Part shown: piece by piece, positions 6,896-14,538 of the stretch
Position numbering within the stretch: position 1 is the first letter of the stretch
Layout: each line of letters opens with the position of its first letter
Origin: Acidobacteria bacterium 13_2_20CM_2_57_6
GTDB taxonomy: Bacteria; Acidobacteriota; Terriglobia; Acidiferrales; UBA7541
NCBI GenBank assembly: GCA_001917435.1
Contig: MNEA01000149.1
Location: forward strand, 1-37,010
Length of the DNA: 37,010 nt
Direction of reading: 5' to 3'
Translations under genes and position numbers: made by a program
The notes under the pieces: generated by a model
What the model was told of the DNA's origin: nothing
The model's input: the letters and a program-made list of their open reading frames with translations, nothing else
Databases searched by the model: none

Positions 6896-8236
6896 CTAGC
6901 TGCGCTGATCTATCGGAACGTAGTGGCGGGTGTCGTGTCCAAGGTAGATCTGCCGGGGCCGCGCAATTTTTTGCTCGGGGTCCAGCAGCATCTCTTCCCA
7001 TTGCGCAATCCACCCGGAAGTCCGCGGAATCGCGAACAGCACCGGGAACATAGTCATTGGGAAGCCCATCGATTGATAAATAAGGCCGGTATAGAAATCC
7101 ACGTTGGGGTAGAGCTTGCGTTTCACGAAATAGTCGTCTTCAAGGGCAATGCGCTCGCACTCCAGGGCAATTTCGAGCAGCGGGTTCTTGCCCATGAGCT
7201 CAAACACTTCATACGCGATGTGCTTGATGATCCGCGCGCGGGGATCGTAATTCTTGTAAACGCGATGGCCGAATCCCATGAGTTTGACTTCGCCGGCCTT
7301 CACGCGCTTGATGAAGTCGGGAACTTTCTGTACCGAGCCGATTTGCAAGAGCATGTGGAGAACTTCTTCATTGGCGCCGCCATGGAGCGGACCATAGAGG
7401 GCGGCGATCGCCGCGGCCGTGGCGGAATATGGATCGACGTGAGAGCTGCCGACGCCGCGGATAGTGTTGGCCGAGCAATTCTGTTCGTGGTCGGCATGCA
7501 GAATAAAAAGAACGTCGAGCGCCCGCTCCAGCGTTGGATTCGGCCGGTACTTAGGTTCCGTAGTGCGAAAGAGCATATTCAGAAAGTTGCCCGGATAGCT
7601 GAGCTCATTGTCCGGATACACAAACGGCATGCCCAGAGTGTGCCGGTAGGAGAACGCCGCGATGGTCGGAACTTTTCCAACCAGACGGTAGGTCTGCTTC
7701 TTGCGCGACTCTACGCTGAAAATGTCCTTCGCGTCGTGATAAAAAGTAGACAGCGCGGCGATCGTCGAAATCATCATGCCCATGGGATGGGCGTCGTAAT
7801 GAAAGCCGTCGAGAAATTTCTTGATGCTTTCGTGGATGAACGTGTGGTGCGTTACGTTGTAGGTCCAATCCTTCAGTTGCGACGAGGTCGGCAATTCGCC
7901 GTGCAAGAGCAGATACGCGGTCTCCAAATAGGTGCTTTTTTCCGCGAGATCTTCAATGGGATAGCCGCGATAACGCAGGATGCCGGCGTCGCCATCGATA
8001 TACGTTACTTTGCTGATGCATGAAGCGGTGTTATTGAACGCCGGATCGTAGCTCATCATGCCAAAATCTTTGGGGTCCACTTTGATCTGGCGGAGGTCGG
8101 CGGCGCGGATGGTGTCGTGCGTGATGGGAATCTCGTAGGATTTGCCCGTGCGATTGTCCGTGATGGTGAGCGTTTCGCGGGGAGCGGGCGCGCTTTCAGA
8201 CTTTCGCGGTTGCGTGGCGGAAAGTGGGGAGTCCAT
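6896..8236 (-). CDS. gltA: Citrate synthase
   Basis: A 446-residue type II (bacterial hexameric-type length) citrate synthase that condenses acetyl-CoA with oxaloacetate as the entry step of the TCA cycle in the cytoplasm. The catalytic triad is visible: His285 in Gly-Pro-Leu-His-Gly-Gly, His324 in Gly-Phe-Gly-His-Arg-Val-Tyr, and Asp380 in Asn-Val-Asp-Phe-Tyr. The C-terminal Arg-rich CoA/oxaloacetate region is intact. The N-terminal 20 residues are polar and poorly conserved. ATG at 8236 is preceded by GAGGAA. A weak TACAGT -10-like element lies in the 111-base gap upstream. Apparently monocistronic, downstream of serC on the same strand. Confidence 0.97.
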   Translation of the reverse strand: MDSPLSATQPRKSESAPAPRETLTITDNRTGKSYEIPITHDTIRAADLRQIKVDPKDFGMMSYDPAFNNTASCISKVTYIDGDAGILRYRGYPIEDLAEKSTYLETAYLLLHGELPTSSQLKDWTYNVTHHTFIHESIKKFLDGFHYDAHPMGMMISTIAALSTFYHDAKDIFSVESRKKQTYRLVGKVPTIAAFSYRHTLGMPFVYPDNELSYPGNFLNMLFRTTEPKYRPNPTLERALDVLFILHADHEQNCSANTIRGVGSSHVDPYSATAAAIAALYGPLHGGANEEVLHMLLQIGSVQKVPDFIKRVKAGEVKLMGFGHRVYKNYDPRARIIKHIAYEVFELMGKNPLLEIALECERIALEDDYFVKRKLYPNVDFYTGLIYQSMGFPMTMFPVLFAIPRTSGWIAQWEEMLLDPEQKIARPRQIYLGHDTRHYVPIDQRS

Positions 8237-8347
8237 TCAAGTTCCTCGGGACAGTACGGGACAACTGCCCGGCCTTCCTATTCACTGTACACCAAACGGG
8301 GCGCTGCCGGAAACTGGCCGAAGTGACAGCGCAAACGCATAAAACCT

Positions 8348-9508
8348 TCAGCCGCGGGTGCGCTGGAATTCGCGCATGAAGCTGGTGAGGGCTTCGACGG
8401 CGGCGGGCTCGACGGCATTGTAAAGCGAAACGCGCATGCCGCCCACGGAGCGGTGGCCGGGCGTTCCGACCAGGCCGGTAGCGGCGGCTTCGGCGGCGAA
8501 TTGTTTTTCTATGGCTTCCATGTTTTGGGCGGCCGCTGAGCGGCCGACGCCACCCGCAACACGGAAGACGACATTCATTTTTGAGCGCGAGGATTTTTCG
8601 ACGGGGCAGGAATAGAAGCCTCTGCTCGATTCGATGGTGTCGTAGAGCAGTCCGGCTTTGGATTCATTGCGCTTCACCATTCCCGGAATTCCGCCTTCGG
8701 CTTCGATCCATTCGAGAACCAGGCCCACGATATAAACCGCGAAAGTCGGCGGCGTGTGATAGAGCGATTTTTCCTTGACGTGCGTGCGGTACTGCAGAAG
8801 CGTGGGAAGATTTTTGTCCGCGCGCTCGGCAAGATCCTTGCGAATGATGACGACGGTGACGCCGGAAGGGCCGAGGTTTTTCTGCGCGCCGGCGAAGATG
8901 AGGCCGTACTTTTTCACGTCGACGGGACGCGAAGCAATGTCCGAAGACATGTCCGCGACAAACGGGATATTTCCTGTTTGAGAGCCGATTTCCGGAAGAG
9001 CGGTCCACTGCGTACCTTCGATGGTGTTGTTGGTGCAGAGGTGGACGTAGGAGGCGTCCGGAGAAAATTTCATTTCGTCGCGGCGCGGAAGGCGCGCGAA
9101 TTTTTCCGACTCCGTGGAGGCGGCGATATGGTGAAGGAATCCTTTTTTCAGTTCACCAATAGCCTTAGCGGTCCACGCGCCGGTATGGAGAACGTCCACG
9201 GGTTTTCCCGGCAAGCAGAGGTTCATCGGAGCCATGGTGAACTGCATGCTGCCGCCGCCCTGGACGAAAATGACGGCGTAGTCATCGGAGATCCCGAGAA
9301 GATTCCGAAGCTTTTGTTCGGCGGCCGTGTTGATGCTTTCAAATTCGGGCGAGCGGTGGCTCATCTCCATGACGGACATGCCGCTCCCGCGCCAGTCGAG
9401 GAGCTCCTCGCGGATGCGTTCGAGGACGGGAAGAGGAAGCGCTCCCGGTCCGGCGTTGAAATTGTGGACGCGCTTGGCGGCGCGGGCGCTGACGGTTACT
9501 TGACTCAC
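8348..9508 (-). CDS. serC: Phosphoserine aminotransferase
   Basis: A PLP enzyme that converts 3-phosphohydroxypyruvate and glutamate to phosphoserine in serine synthesis. Conserved features seen are Asn-Phe-Asn-Ala-Gly-Pro-Gly at 16-22, the Ser-His-Arg-Ser motif near 50-53, Gly-Gly-Gly-Ser near 84-87, and the Schiff-base Lys210 in Ala-Gln-Lys-Asn-Leu-Gly-Pro-Ser. The open frame extends upstream to 9790, but those extra 94 codons are low-quality, proline-rich and unlike the family. A GTG start at 9508 gives 386 residues, close to the usual ~360. The exact start is uncertain. serA and serB are not in the window. Confidence 0.93.
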   Translation of the reverse strand: MSQVTVSARAAKRVHNFNAGPGALPLPVLERIREELLDWRGSGMSVMEMSHRSPEFESINTAAEQKLRNLLGISDDYAVIFVQGGGSMQFTMAPMNLCLPGKPVDVLHTGAWTAKAIGELKKGFLHHIAASTESEKFARLPRRDEMKFSPDASYVHLCTNNTIEGTQWTALPEIGSQTGNIPFVADMSSDIASRPVDVKKYGLIFAGAQKNLGPSGVTVVIIRKDLAERADKNLPTLLQYRTHVKEKSLYHTPPTFAVYIVGLVLEWIEAEGGIPGMVKRNESKAGLLYDTIESSRGFYSCPVEKSSRSKMNVVFRVAGGVGRSAAAQNMEAIEKQFAAEAAATGLVGTPGHRSVGGMRVSLYNAVEPAAVEALTSFMREFQRTRG

Positions 9509-10130
9509 GGAGTGGGTGTCCTCTTTCGGGTGGCGTTCTGTGGCGGCAACGGGTGGCTGGCTCTCATTTTTGGCTTTCCAGAATAACAGATGTGGCGGAG
9601 CTGAGGAGAGAGGGGTACCCCTACCCGGGTGGTTTTGGGCAAAGACTGCGGAATCCCCTGAAGAGAAAGGAGTTGCGATTTCTGTAAGTGCAAAAGAGTG
9701 CGCAACCATGTGAAAAAAACACTTGAACAAAATCGAGATCTCGCCGCTATGACTGCGCGAACTTTTCCAAAATGGAAAGAATACCCCCATACCCCCGGTA
9801 TTTTCGCAAGAGCGACAAGCAAAGGACTTACAGGATACGGAGCTTGGAAGAGGTACGGAGAATGGGAGATGGAGGAATTAAGGGGCAGGCGAGCAGCGGG
9901 CAAGTTAGAGAAACGAAATAACGGGCGAGCACCGAATGCGATATACACAAAGCAGAGTAGTACAAAAGTAACTGTTGGTCAATATACACTTTATATATCA
10001 TTCGAATGGAGCGGCAAGACGTTGGAATGATTGCAGTGTACGGATTTAGTGAGGACGGGCGCGTCAAGGTGTTGGTGCGCGAAAGAGCGTTTGAATCTAT
10101 AGTTAGCCGGCGAGAGGCGAGGAGTTCACG
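9509..10130. other. Intergenic region without a convincing gene
   Basis: A 622-base gap between divergent serC and the DHFR-like gene. Open frames on both strands (up to 147 codons) have no recognisable motif, no ribosome site and irregular composition. Local features are a short inverted repeat TTTTCC/GGAAA around 9763-9779, a tandem ATACCCCC pair near 9781, and an unusually A/T-rich patch at 9950-10005, which could hold promoter elements for the gene at 10131. No RNA gene seen. Confidence 0.5.
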
Positions 10131-10652
10131 ATGACGGCATCTGTTTTTATTGGCACCAGCGTCGACGGCTTCATTGCGCGGCCGAACGGCGAGCTCGACT
10201 TTCTGCCGGAGGGCGGCGAACCGCACGGCTACGACGAGTTTATTGCCAGCGTCGATGCGATTGTGATTGGCCGCAAGACTTTCGAGACGGTTCTAGCTTT
10301 TCAAGCCTGGCCCTACGGCGACAAGCGCGTGGTGGTGCTGAGCAGCCGCCCGGTTGATTTTTCGGCGGTGCGCGGAGGCGTTGTGGAACAAATGGCCGGG
10401 CCGCCGGCGGAGATCGTGTCGCAACTCGCGGCCCGCGGGATTAAGCACCTGTACATCGATGGCGGCGTGACCATTCAAGGGTTTCTGCGCGCGGGGGCTA
10501 TTCAACGGCTGATTATCACGCGCGTGCCGGTCCTCATTGGAGAGGGAGTTCCTTTGTTTGGCAGTGTGCCGCGCGACATTCGGCTGCGCCATGTGGCGAC
10601 GCGGCACTATGCGAGCGGCTTGGTGCAGAGTGAGTACGAGGTTGCCGGCTAG
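10131..10652 (+). CDS. Dihydrofolate reductase-family (RibD C-terminal-like) protein
   Basis: A 173-residue protein with the DHFR/RibD-C fold. It begins with Ser-Val-Phe-Ile-Gly-Thr-Ser-Val-Asp-Gly-Phe-Ile-Ala, then Val-Ile-Gly-Arg-Lys-Thr-Phe-Glu-Thr (NADPH-binding arm), and the late Tyr-Ile-Asp-Gly-Gly motif. The family reduces pterin-like or pyrimidine substrates with NADPH, but members of this YwjB-like group rarely act as true dihydrofolate reductases. Substrate therefore unknown. The ATG has a clear GGAG ribosome site. It stands alone between divergent serC and convergent RNase R. Confidence 0.87.
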   Translation: MTASVFIGTSVDGFIARPNGELDFLPEGGEPHGYDEFIASVDAIVIGRKTFETVLAFQAWPYGDKRVVVLSSRPVDFSAVRGGVVEQMAGPPAEIVSQLAARGIKHLYIDGGVTIQGFLRAGAIQRLIITRVPVLIGEGVPLFGSVPRDIRLRHVATRHYASGLVQSEYEVAG

Positions 10653-10751
10653 TGGGCTGAGCGACGACATACGGGACTCCGGAAAGAGGAAGAGAGATTC
10701 CTCCGTTTGACATGTTTCCCGCGAGAGTGCCGATGTTTGAGTCCAGCCACG

Positions 10752-10773
10752 ATCCCTCGGCTTCGCTCGGGAT
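10752..10773. repeat. Candidate dispersed palindromic intergenic element
   Basis: ATCCC...GGGAT flanks the core CTCGGCTTCGCTC in the 138-base convergent gap between the DHFR-like gene and RNase R, followed by GATGAC. Similar 'TCCCTCGGCTTCGCTCGGGA' elements are often scattered between genes in environmental bacteria. Only one copy is in this window, so repetition is not shown here. Confidence 0.35.
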
Positions 10774-10790
10774 GACGGCGAAAGGTGGAC

Positions 10791-13364
10791 CTACGGGATT
10801 AGGGCGAATTCGACGCGTTTGCGCATGGGGTCGATGCGCTCGGCGCGTACGCGGACTTTATCGCCGAGATGCCATTCGAGCTGGCGAGGTTTTGCGCCGC
10901 GGCCGGGAGGCGAGGCAGCTGTAGCGCGGCCGCTAACGACGCGAGAACCAGAGCTGCGAGTTCCGCGACCGCGTCCGGCACCTCCACCACCAGCGAGGGC
11001 GACGATGACGTGATCGCGTTCGCGCAGCACGCAGCGCGCACCGGCGAATTCTTCCAGAGCGCCGATGGGAAGAAGGCCTTCGACGAAGACTTCGAAGAGT
11101 TCGACGAAGCAGCCGTACTTCTGCACGGAAATGATCAGGCCGTCGTACTCCTCGCCGAGATGTTCTTCCATGAATTGAGCGGTTTTCCAGTCCATGAGTT
11201 CGCGCTCGGCGCCATTGGCGCGGCGTTCGGCTTCGGAGGTCTCCGCAGCGATTTCTTCGAGGTTCTTGTGCGAATACAGCGCGGCCTCGGCGCCCGGGGC
11301 GGTGGGGACGCGGAGCTTCGAAGATGTAGGGGCATCGTTGGGATGTACGAGCGCCCATTTTAGAATGCGATGAACGATGAGGTCGGGATACCGCCGAATG
11401 GGCGAAGTGAAATGGGTGTACTCGTCGAAGCCAAGGGCGAAATGGCCGAGCGGCTCGGCGGCGTAGCGGGCCTGCTTCAAGGAACGCAGCATGAGGTAGG
11501 AGACGATGCGCTCTTCCGGCTTGCCGACGACCTTTTTAATCAGACGCTGATAATGCTGGGGCGTGATGCGCAGGTCGCCGGCCGGGAGCGCCACCTTCAT
11601 GCCGCGCTCGCGGCCGTGGCCGTAGGAGTCCGGCCGGCCGGCTTTCGCGGGCGCAGGAACGCGGCCGTGGCGAACGGCGACTTCGCGCTGCTGTAAGTCT
11701 TCGACGCCTAGAGAGTAGCCAAAGGCGCGGGCCAGTTCCTCGAACTCGAGGACTTTGCGGACGTCGGGCTTTTCATGAACGCGATGGAGCGATTCGATGC
11801 CGCGGCGCAGAAGGTACGCGGCAACGGCACGGTTGGCGGCGAGCATGAATTCTTCAATGAGGCGGTGAGCGATGTTGCGCTCGCTGCGCGTGATGTTGGT
11901 CATGCGCTGCTGTTCGTCGAATTCGATGACCGGCTCGGGGAGATCGAAGTCGATGGAGCCGTGCTCATTGCGGCGAGCGTTGAGGAGCAGGGCGAGTTCC
12001 TTCATATCGCGAAAGCGGGGCGCGAGTGAAGCGTAACGTTTGGACATTTCCGGGTCGCCTTCGAGGACTTTGTTGACGTTGGTGTAGGTCATGCGCTCGG
12101 CGGAGCGAATGACGCCGGAAGTCATGCGCGAGGATTTCATGTGGCCGGAAGGGTCGAATTCCATGAGCGCGCTCATGACCAGGCGATCTTCGCGGGGCTT
12201 GAGGGAGCACATGCCGTTCGAAAGAGCTTCGGGAAGCATGGGGACGGCGCGATCGGGGAAATAAACGGAGGTGCCGCGGAGACGCGCTTCGCCGTCGAGA
12301 GCGGTCTGCGTTCGAACGTAGTGGGCGACGTCGGCGATGTGCACTTGCAGGTGCCAGCCGCCGTCGGCGCGATGCTCGACGTAGACGGCATCGTCAAAAT
12401 CGCGCGCTGTTTCTCCGTCGATGGTGACGATCGGCAAGTGGCGGAAATCTTCGCGGCCGGCGCGCTGGGATTCGCTGAGGGGCTGAGCGCCACGTTCGGC
12501 TTCCTCAAGAACTTCGGCAGAGAAGACGTGCGGGAGATGGTGCTTGCGGATGATGATTTCGGTGTCGACGCCGAGTTCGCCCGGGCGGCCAAGAATTTCG
12601 ATGACGCGGCCGGTCGGCGATGCGGCGCCGTGCGGATAGCGGAGCAACTCGACGTTGACGACAGCGCCGTCGAGTTCATCGAGGCGCGGGATGCGCCGCA
12701 AGCGGATGCTGGTTTCATCGGCGCCGCTGAAGCCCAGCTTTTTCCAGAGGCCGGGAGTGAGTTCGTTGCCGCGAGGGATTTCAATTTCGTGCTGGATGCG
12801 GGTGTCGTAAGGCAGGACGACATTTTGTTGAGAGCCGTAGCGAAACAGGCCGACGACCGTGGGGTGAGCGCGGTCTAGGACTCGAAGAATGCGGCCTTCC
12901 GCGCGCTGGGCGCCGGTGATGCCGCCCAAGTGCTGGATTTTTGCCAGAACGTGATCGCCGTGCATGGCGTCCTGGATGGCGTCGCGCGGAATGAAGACGT
13001 CGCCGTCGAGCTGCGGAATGGGCGAATCCGGAACGACGAAGCCGTAACCGTCGTGGTGAAGGACCAGGCGGCCCTTGACTTCATCGTGACTCGCCAGAGA
13101 TTGGGGGCGGCGTTGCGCGTCCTGGAGAGATTTCTGGCCAGGCGCGTCCCGTTCGGACTTGCGGGTGGGGAGACGGTATCGTCCGCCAGGCAGCTCCTCG
13201 ATGGCGCGGCGCTTTTTGAGCTTGGAGAGCATTTTAAAGAGGGGGCGATTGTCGGACTTTTTCAGGTGGAGGCCCTGGGCGATTTCGGCGGTGGACGCAG
13301 GAGCGGTCCTAACTTGCAGAAAACGCAGGATGTTATCGGGGCTCAGGTGTGAGGGGCGTGGCAT
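10791..13364 (-). CDS. rnr: Ribonuclease R (RNase II/VacB family 3'-5' exoribonuclease)
   Basis: An 857-residue cytoplasmic exoribonuclease that degrades structured RNA from the 3' end. In order are an N-terminal winged-helix domain (about 8-65), cold-shock/OB domains (about 95-270), the RNB catalytic domain (about 305-690) with Asp-Phe-Asp-Asp at 322-325, and a C-terminal S1 domain from about 735. The S1 domain is split by a 36-residue Gly/Arg/Ser-rich stretch at 792-827, replacing the usual short loop. The longer ATG at 13394 is possible, but 13364 gives the usual Met-Pro-Arg start. No strong ribosome site precedes either. It is read alone; no smpB or tmRNA seen nearby. Confidence 0.95.
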   Translation of the reverse strand: MPRPSHLSPDNILRFLQVRTAPASTAEIAQGLHLKKSDNRPLFKMLSKLKKRRAIEELPGGRYRLPTRKSERDAPGQKSLQDAQRRPQSLASHDEVKGRLVLHHDGYGFVVPDSPIPQLDGDVFIPRDAIQDAMHGDHVLAKIQHLGGITGAQRAEGRILRVLDRAHPTVVGLFRYGSQQNVVLPYDTRIQHEIEIPRGNELTPGLWKKLGFSGADETSIRLRRIPRLDELDGAVVNVELLRYPHGAASPTGRVIEILGRPGELGVDTEIIIRKHHLPHVFSAEVLEEAERGAQPLSESQRAGREDFRHLPIVTIDGETARDFDDAVYVEHRADGGWHLQVHIADVAHYVRTQTALDGEARLRGTSVYFPDRAVPMLPEALSNGMCSLKPREDRLVMSALMEFDPSGHMKSSRMTSGVIRSAERMTYTNVNKVLEGDPEMSKRYASLAPRFRDMKELALLLNARRNEHGSIDFDLPEPVIEFDEQQRMTNITRSERNIAHRLIEEFMLAANRAVAAYLLRRGIESLHRVHEKPDVRKVLEFEELARAFGYSLGVEDLQQREVAVRHGRVPAPAKAGRPDSYGHGRERGMKVALPAGDLRITPQHYQRLIKKVVGKPEERIVSYLMLRSLKQARYAAEPLGHFALGFDEYTHFTSPIRRYPDLIVHRILKWALVHPNDAPTSSKLRVPTAPGAEAALYSHKNLEEIAAETSEAERRANGAERELMDWKTAQFMEEHLGEEYDGLIISVQKYGCFVELFEVFVEGLLPIGALEEFAGARCVLRERDHVIVALAGGGGAGRGRGTRSSGSRVVSGRATAASPPGRGAKPRQLEWHLGDKVRVRAERIDPMRKRVEFALIP

Positions 13365-13470
13365 TTGGCATTCGCGCCAGACGGCGGGCGACAATTGGCA
13401 CGGAGATTTTAGTCAATTTTTTTGAGATTCACAGGAACTTTTTTCCGGCGTTGGGGATTATATAGGCAGG

Positions 13471-13573
13471 CCAACACACGACCGGCTAGTCGCCCTCCGT
13501 CAGACTGGCCGGATTCCCCGAGAGGGGATAGAAGGGAGGCGGGACGACCTGGCCCGCCTCCCTTTTCATTTTC
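13471..13573 (+). ncRNA. Candidate small RNA: three hairpins ending in an intrinsic terminator
   Basis: This plus-strand stretch lies between two minus-strand genes. Hairpin 1 pairs 13482-13491 with 13503-13512 (10 bp, one G-U). Hairpin 2 is CCCC-GAGA-GGGG at 13516-13527, a GNRA-type tetraloop extended by a T-A pair. Hairpin 3 is the terminator at 13534-13562 followed by a T-rich tail. A TATATA -10-like hexamer at 13459-13464 would start transcription near 13471. No good -35 is seen. No reading frame of note and no downstream plus-strand gene for a riboswitch to control, so a free-standing RNA of about 100 nt is the best reading. Not recognised as 6S, 4.5S, tmRNA or RNase P. Confidence 0.42.
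13534..13573 (+). terminator. Strong rho-independent terminator
   Basis: A perfect 10-bp GC-rich stem (GGGAGGCGGG with CCCGCCTCCC) and a 9-base loop are followed on the plus strand by TTTTCATTTTC. The minus-strand tail is less T-rich, so it acts best for plus-strand transcripts, although it may also help end the membrane-protein mRNA that stops at 13622. Confidence 0.78.
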
Positions 13574-13621
13574 ACTTGCGTTTCGCCGGCCATCAATACC
13601 CCTGCCGAATGATTCATGAGT

Positions 13622-14404
13622 TCATCGCGCGACCGTGCTCAGGAACGGATAGTGACTGGCGGCGGCCATGAAAAACAACATCGGAAAAGACAGCCAGAAC
13701 GAGGTTCGAGCGGTCAGATAGTTCCAGCGCATCAATCGTTCGGCTTCCGGCGGCATGGGTACACCTTGTTCCGTGCTCGCGCGGGACCAGGCGATCAAGC
13801 GCTTCTGAACGCGCCAGACCACGCCCCAGGTATTCAGCAGCATGATCAAGCCGAGTCCGCCTCCGACGCTGATGGCGAGATGCGGATTAGAAACGTTGGG
13901 TCCGCCGTTCAGGGCGAGAACCAGCCAGGACGCCGCGGTCACCACCAGGGCAATCCCTATCGCGCGAATCCACGGATTATTCAAGATTCCCTTCATGGGG
14001 AGTTGCAGGGCGTAGATGAAAACATAAGCGACGAGCCAGACGAGGAACCACCAGCCGAACCACTTTCCAACGAGCTTAGGGTTGCCCGCAAGTTTTGCGT
14101 CGGAAGCGAGATGGATGGCGTAATAGCGCATCCCGACAAAAACGGTCACGAGCGCCGACCAACGGAACCAGCCCATCGCCCCAGGCATCAACTCCGGGTA
14201 AATCTTGATGCGCAGCTTCGGGTCGCACTTTTTCATCGCGGGCGTCAGTACTAGATTGAAAAAGTAGAGCAAGCCGATCCAGATGATGCCGAAGATGAGG
14301 TGCAGCCAGCGCAAGGCCATCATTTCGTTGGCCTGTGGGGTGTCGAGAAAGGAGAAGTGCGGCTGCCACTCCGGAAAACCTAGCGCGATCAAATGCAAAG
14401 GCAT
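13622..14404 (-). CDS. Urate oxidase N-terminal-like (PuuD-type) membrane protein
   Basis: A 260-residue polytopic membrane protein with about seven hydrophobic segments. The pattern Trp-Leu-His-Leu-Ile-Phe-Gly-Ile-Ile-Trp-Ile-Gly-Leu-Leu-Tyr-Phe-Phe-Asn near residues 32-50 and a late Ala-Ser-His-Tyr-Pro match the Urate_ox_N family. In PuuD enzymes that domain is fused to a cytochrome c domain for urate oxidation; here no CXXCH is present, so it is the membrane part alone. The role in urate metabolism is therefore unproven. ATG at 14404 has GAGGTG upstream, better than upstream in-frame starts to 14527. No purine-catabolism genes are adjacent. Confidence 0.78.
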   Translation of the reverse strand: MPLHLIALGFPEWQPHFSFLDTPQANEMMALRWLHLIFGIIWIGLLYFFNLVLTPAMKKCDPKLRIKIYPELMPGAMGWFRWSALVTVFVGMRYYAIHLASDAKLAGNPKLVGKWFGWWFLVWLVAYVFIYALQLPMKGILNNPWIRAIGIALVVTAASWLVLALNGGPNVSNPHLAISVGGGLGLIMLLNTWGVVWRVQKRLIAWSRASTEQGVPMPPEAERLMRWNYLTARTSFWLSFPMLFFMAAASHYPFLSTVAR

Positions 14405-14538
14405 TCGTACACCTCGGCGATTCTTTGCTGCTTCGTGAGCATACAACAGAGGAATACGCGCTCGCGCGCTCCAATGTATCAGCGGGGGAACGCCAGGTGC
14501 TTTTTTGCAGGGTTCGTTGTGGTTCACAGCACCACGCG

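Noticed and set aside
6923..8023. Long plus-strand open frame (366 codons) inside citrate synthase
   Set aside because: Antisense shadow of a conserved gene; composition follows the codon structure of gltA and no motif is visible.
8756..9586. Plus-strand open frame (276 codons) opposite serC
   Set aside because: Antisense shadow of a conserved enzyme with no recognisable domain.
9509..9790. 94-codon N-terminal extension of phosphoserine aminotransferase
   Set aside because: Not like the family and not needed; the conserved enzyme begins just after the GTG at 9508.
9505..10030. Open frames on both strands between serC and the DHFR-like gene
   Set aside because: No ribosome site, no motif, irregular composition; likely untranslated leader and intergenic DNA.
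12141..12878. Plus-strand open frame (245 codons) opposite RNase R
   Set aside because: Antisense shadow; the opposite strand encodes the conserved RNB domain.
13622..14404. Complete PuuD urate hydroxylase
   Set aside because: Only the membrane Urate_ox_N-like part is encoded; no cytochrome c CXXCH motif and no purine-catabolism neighbours.
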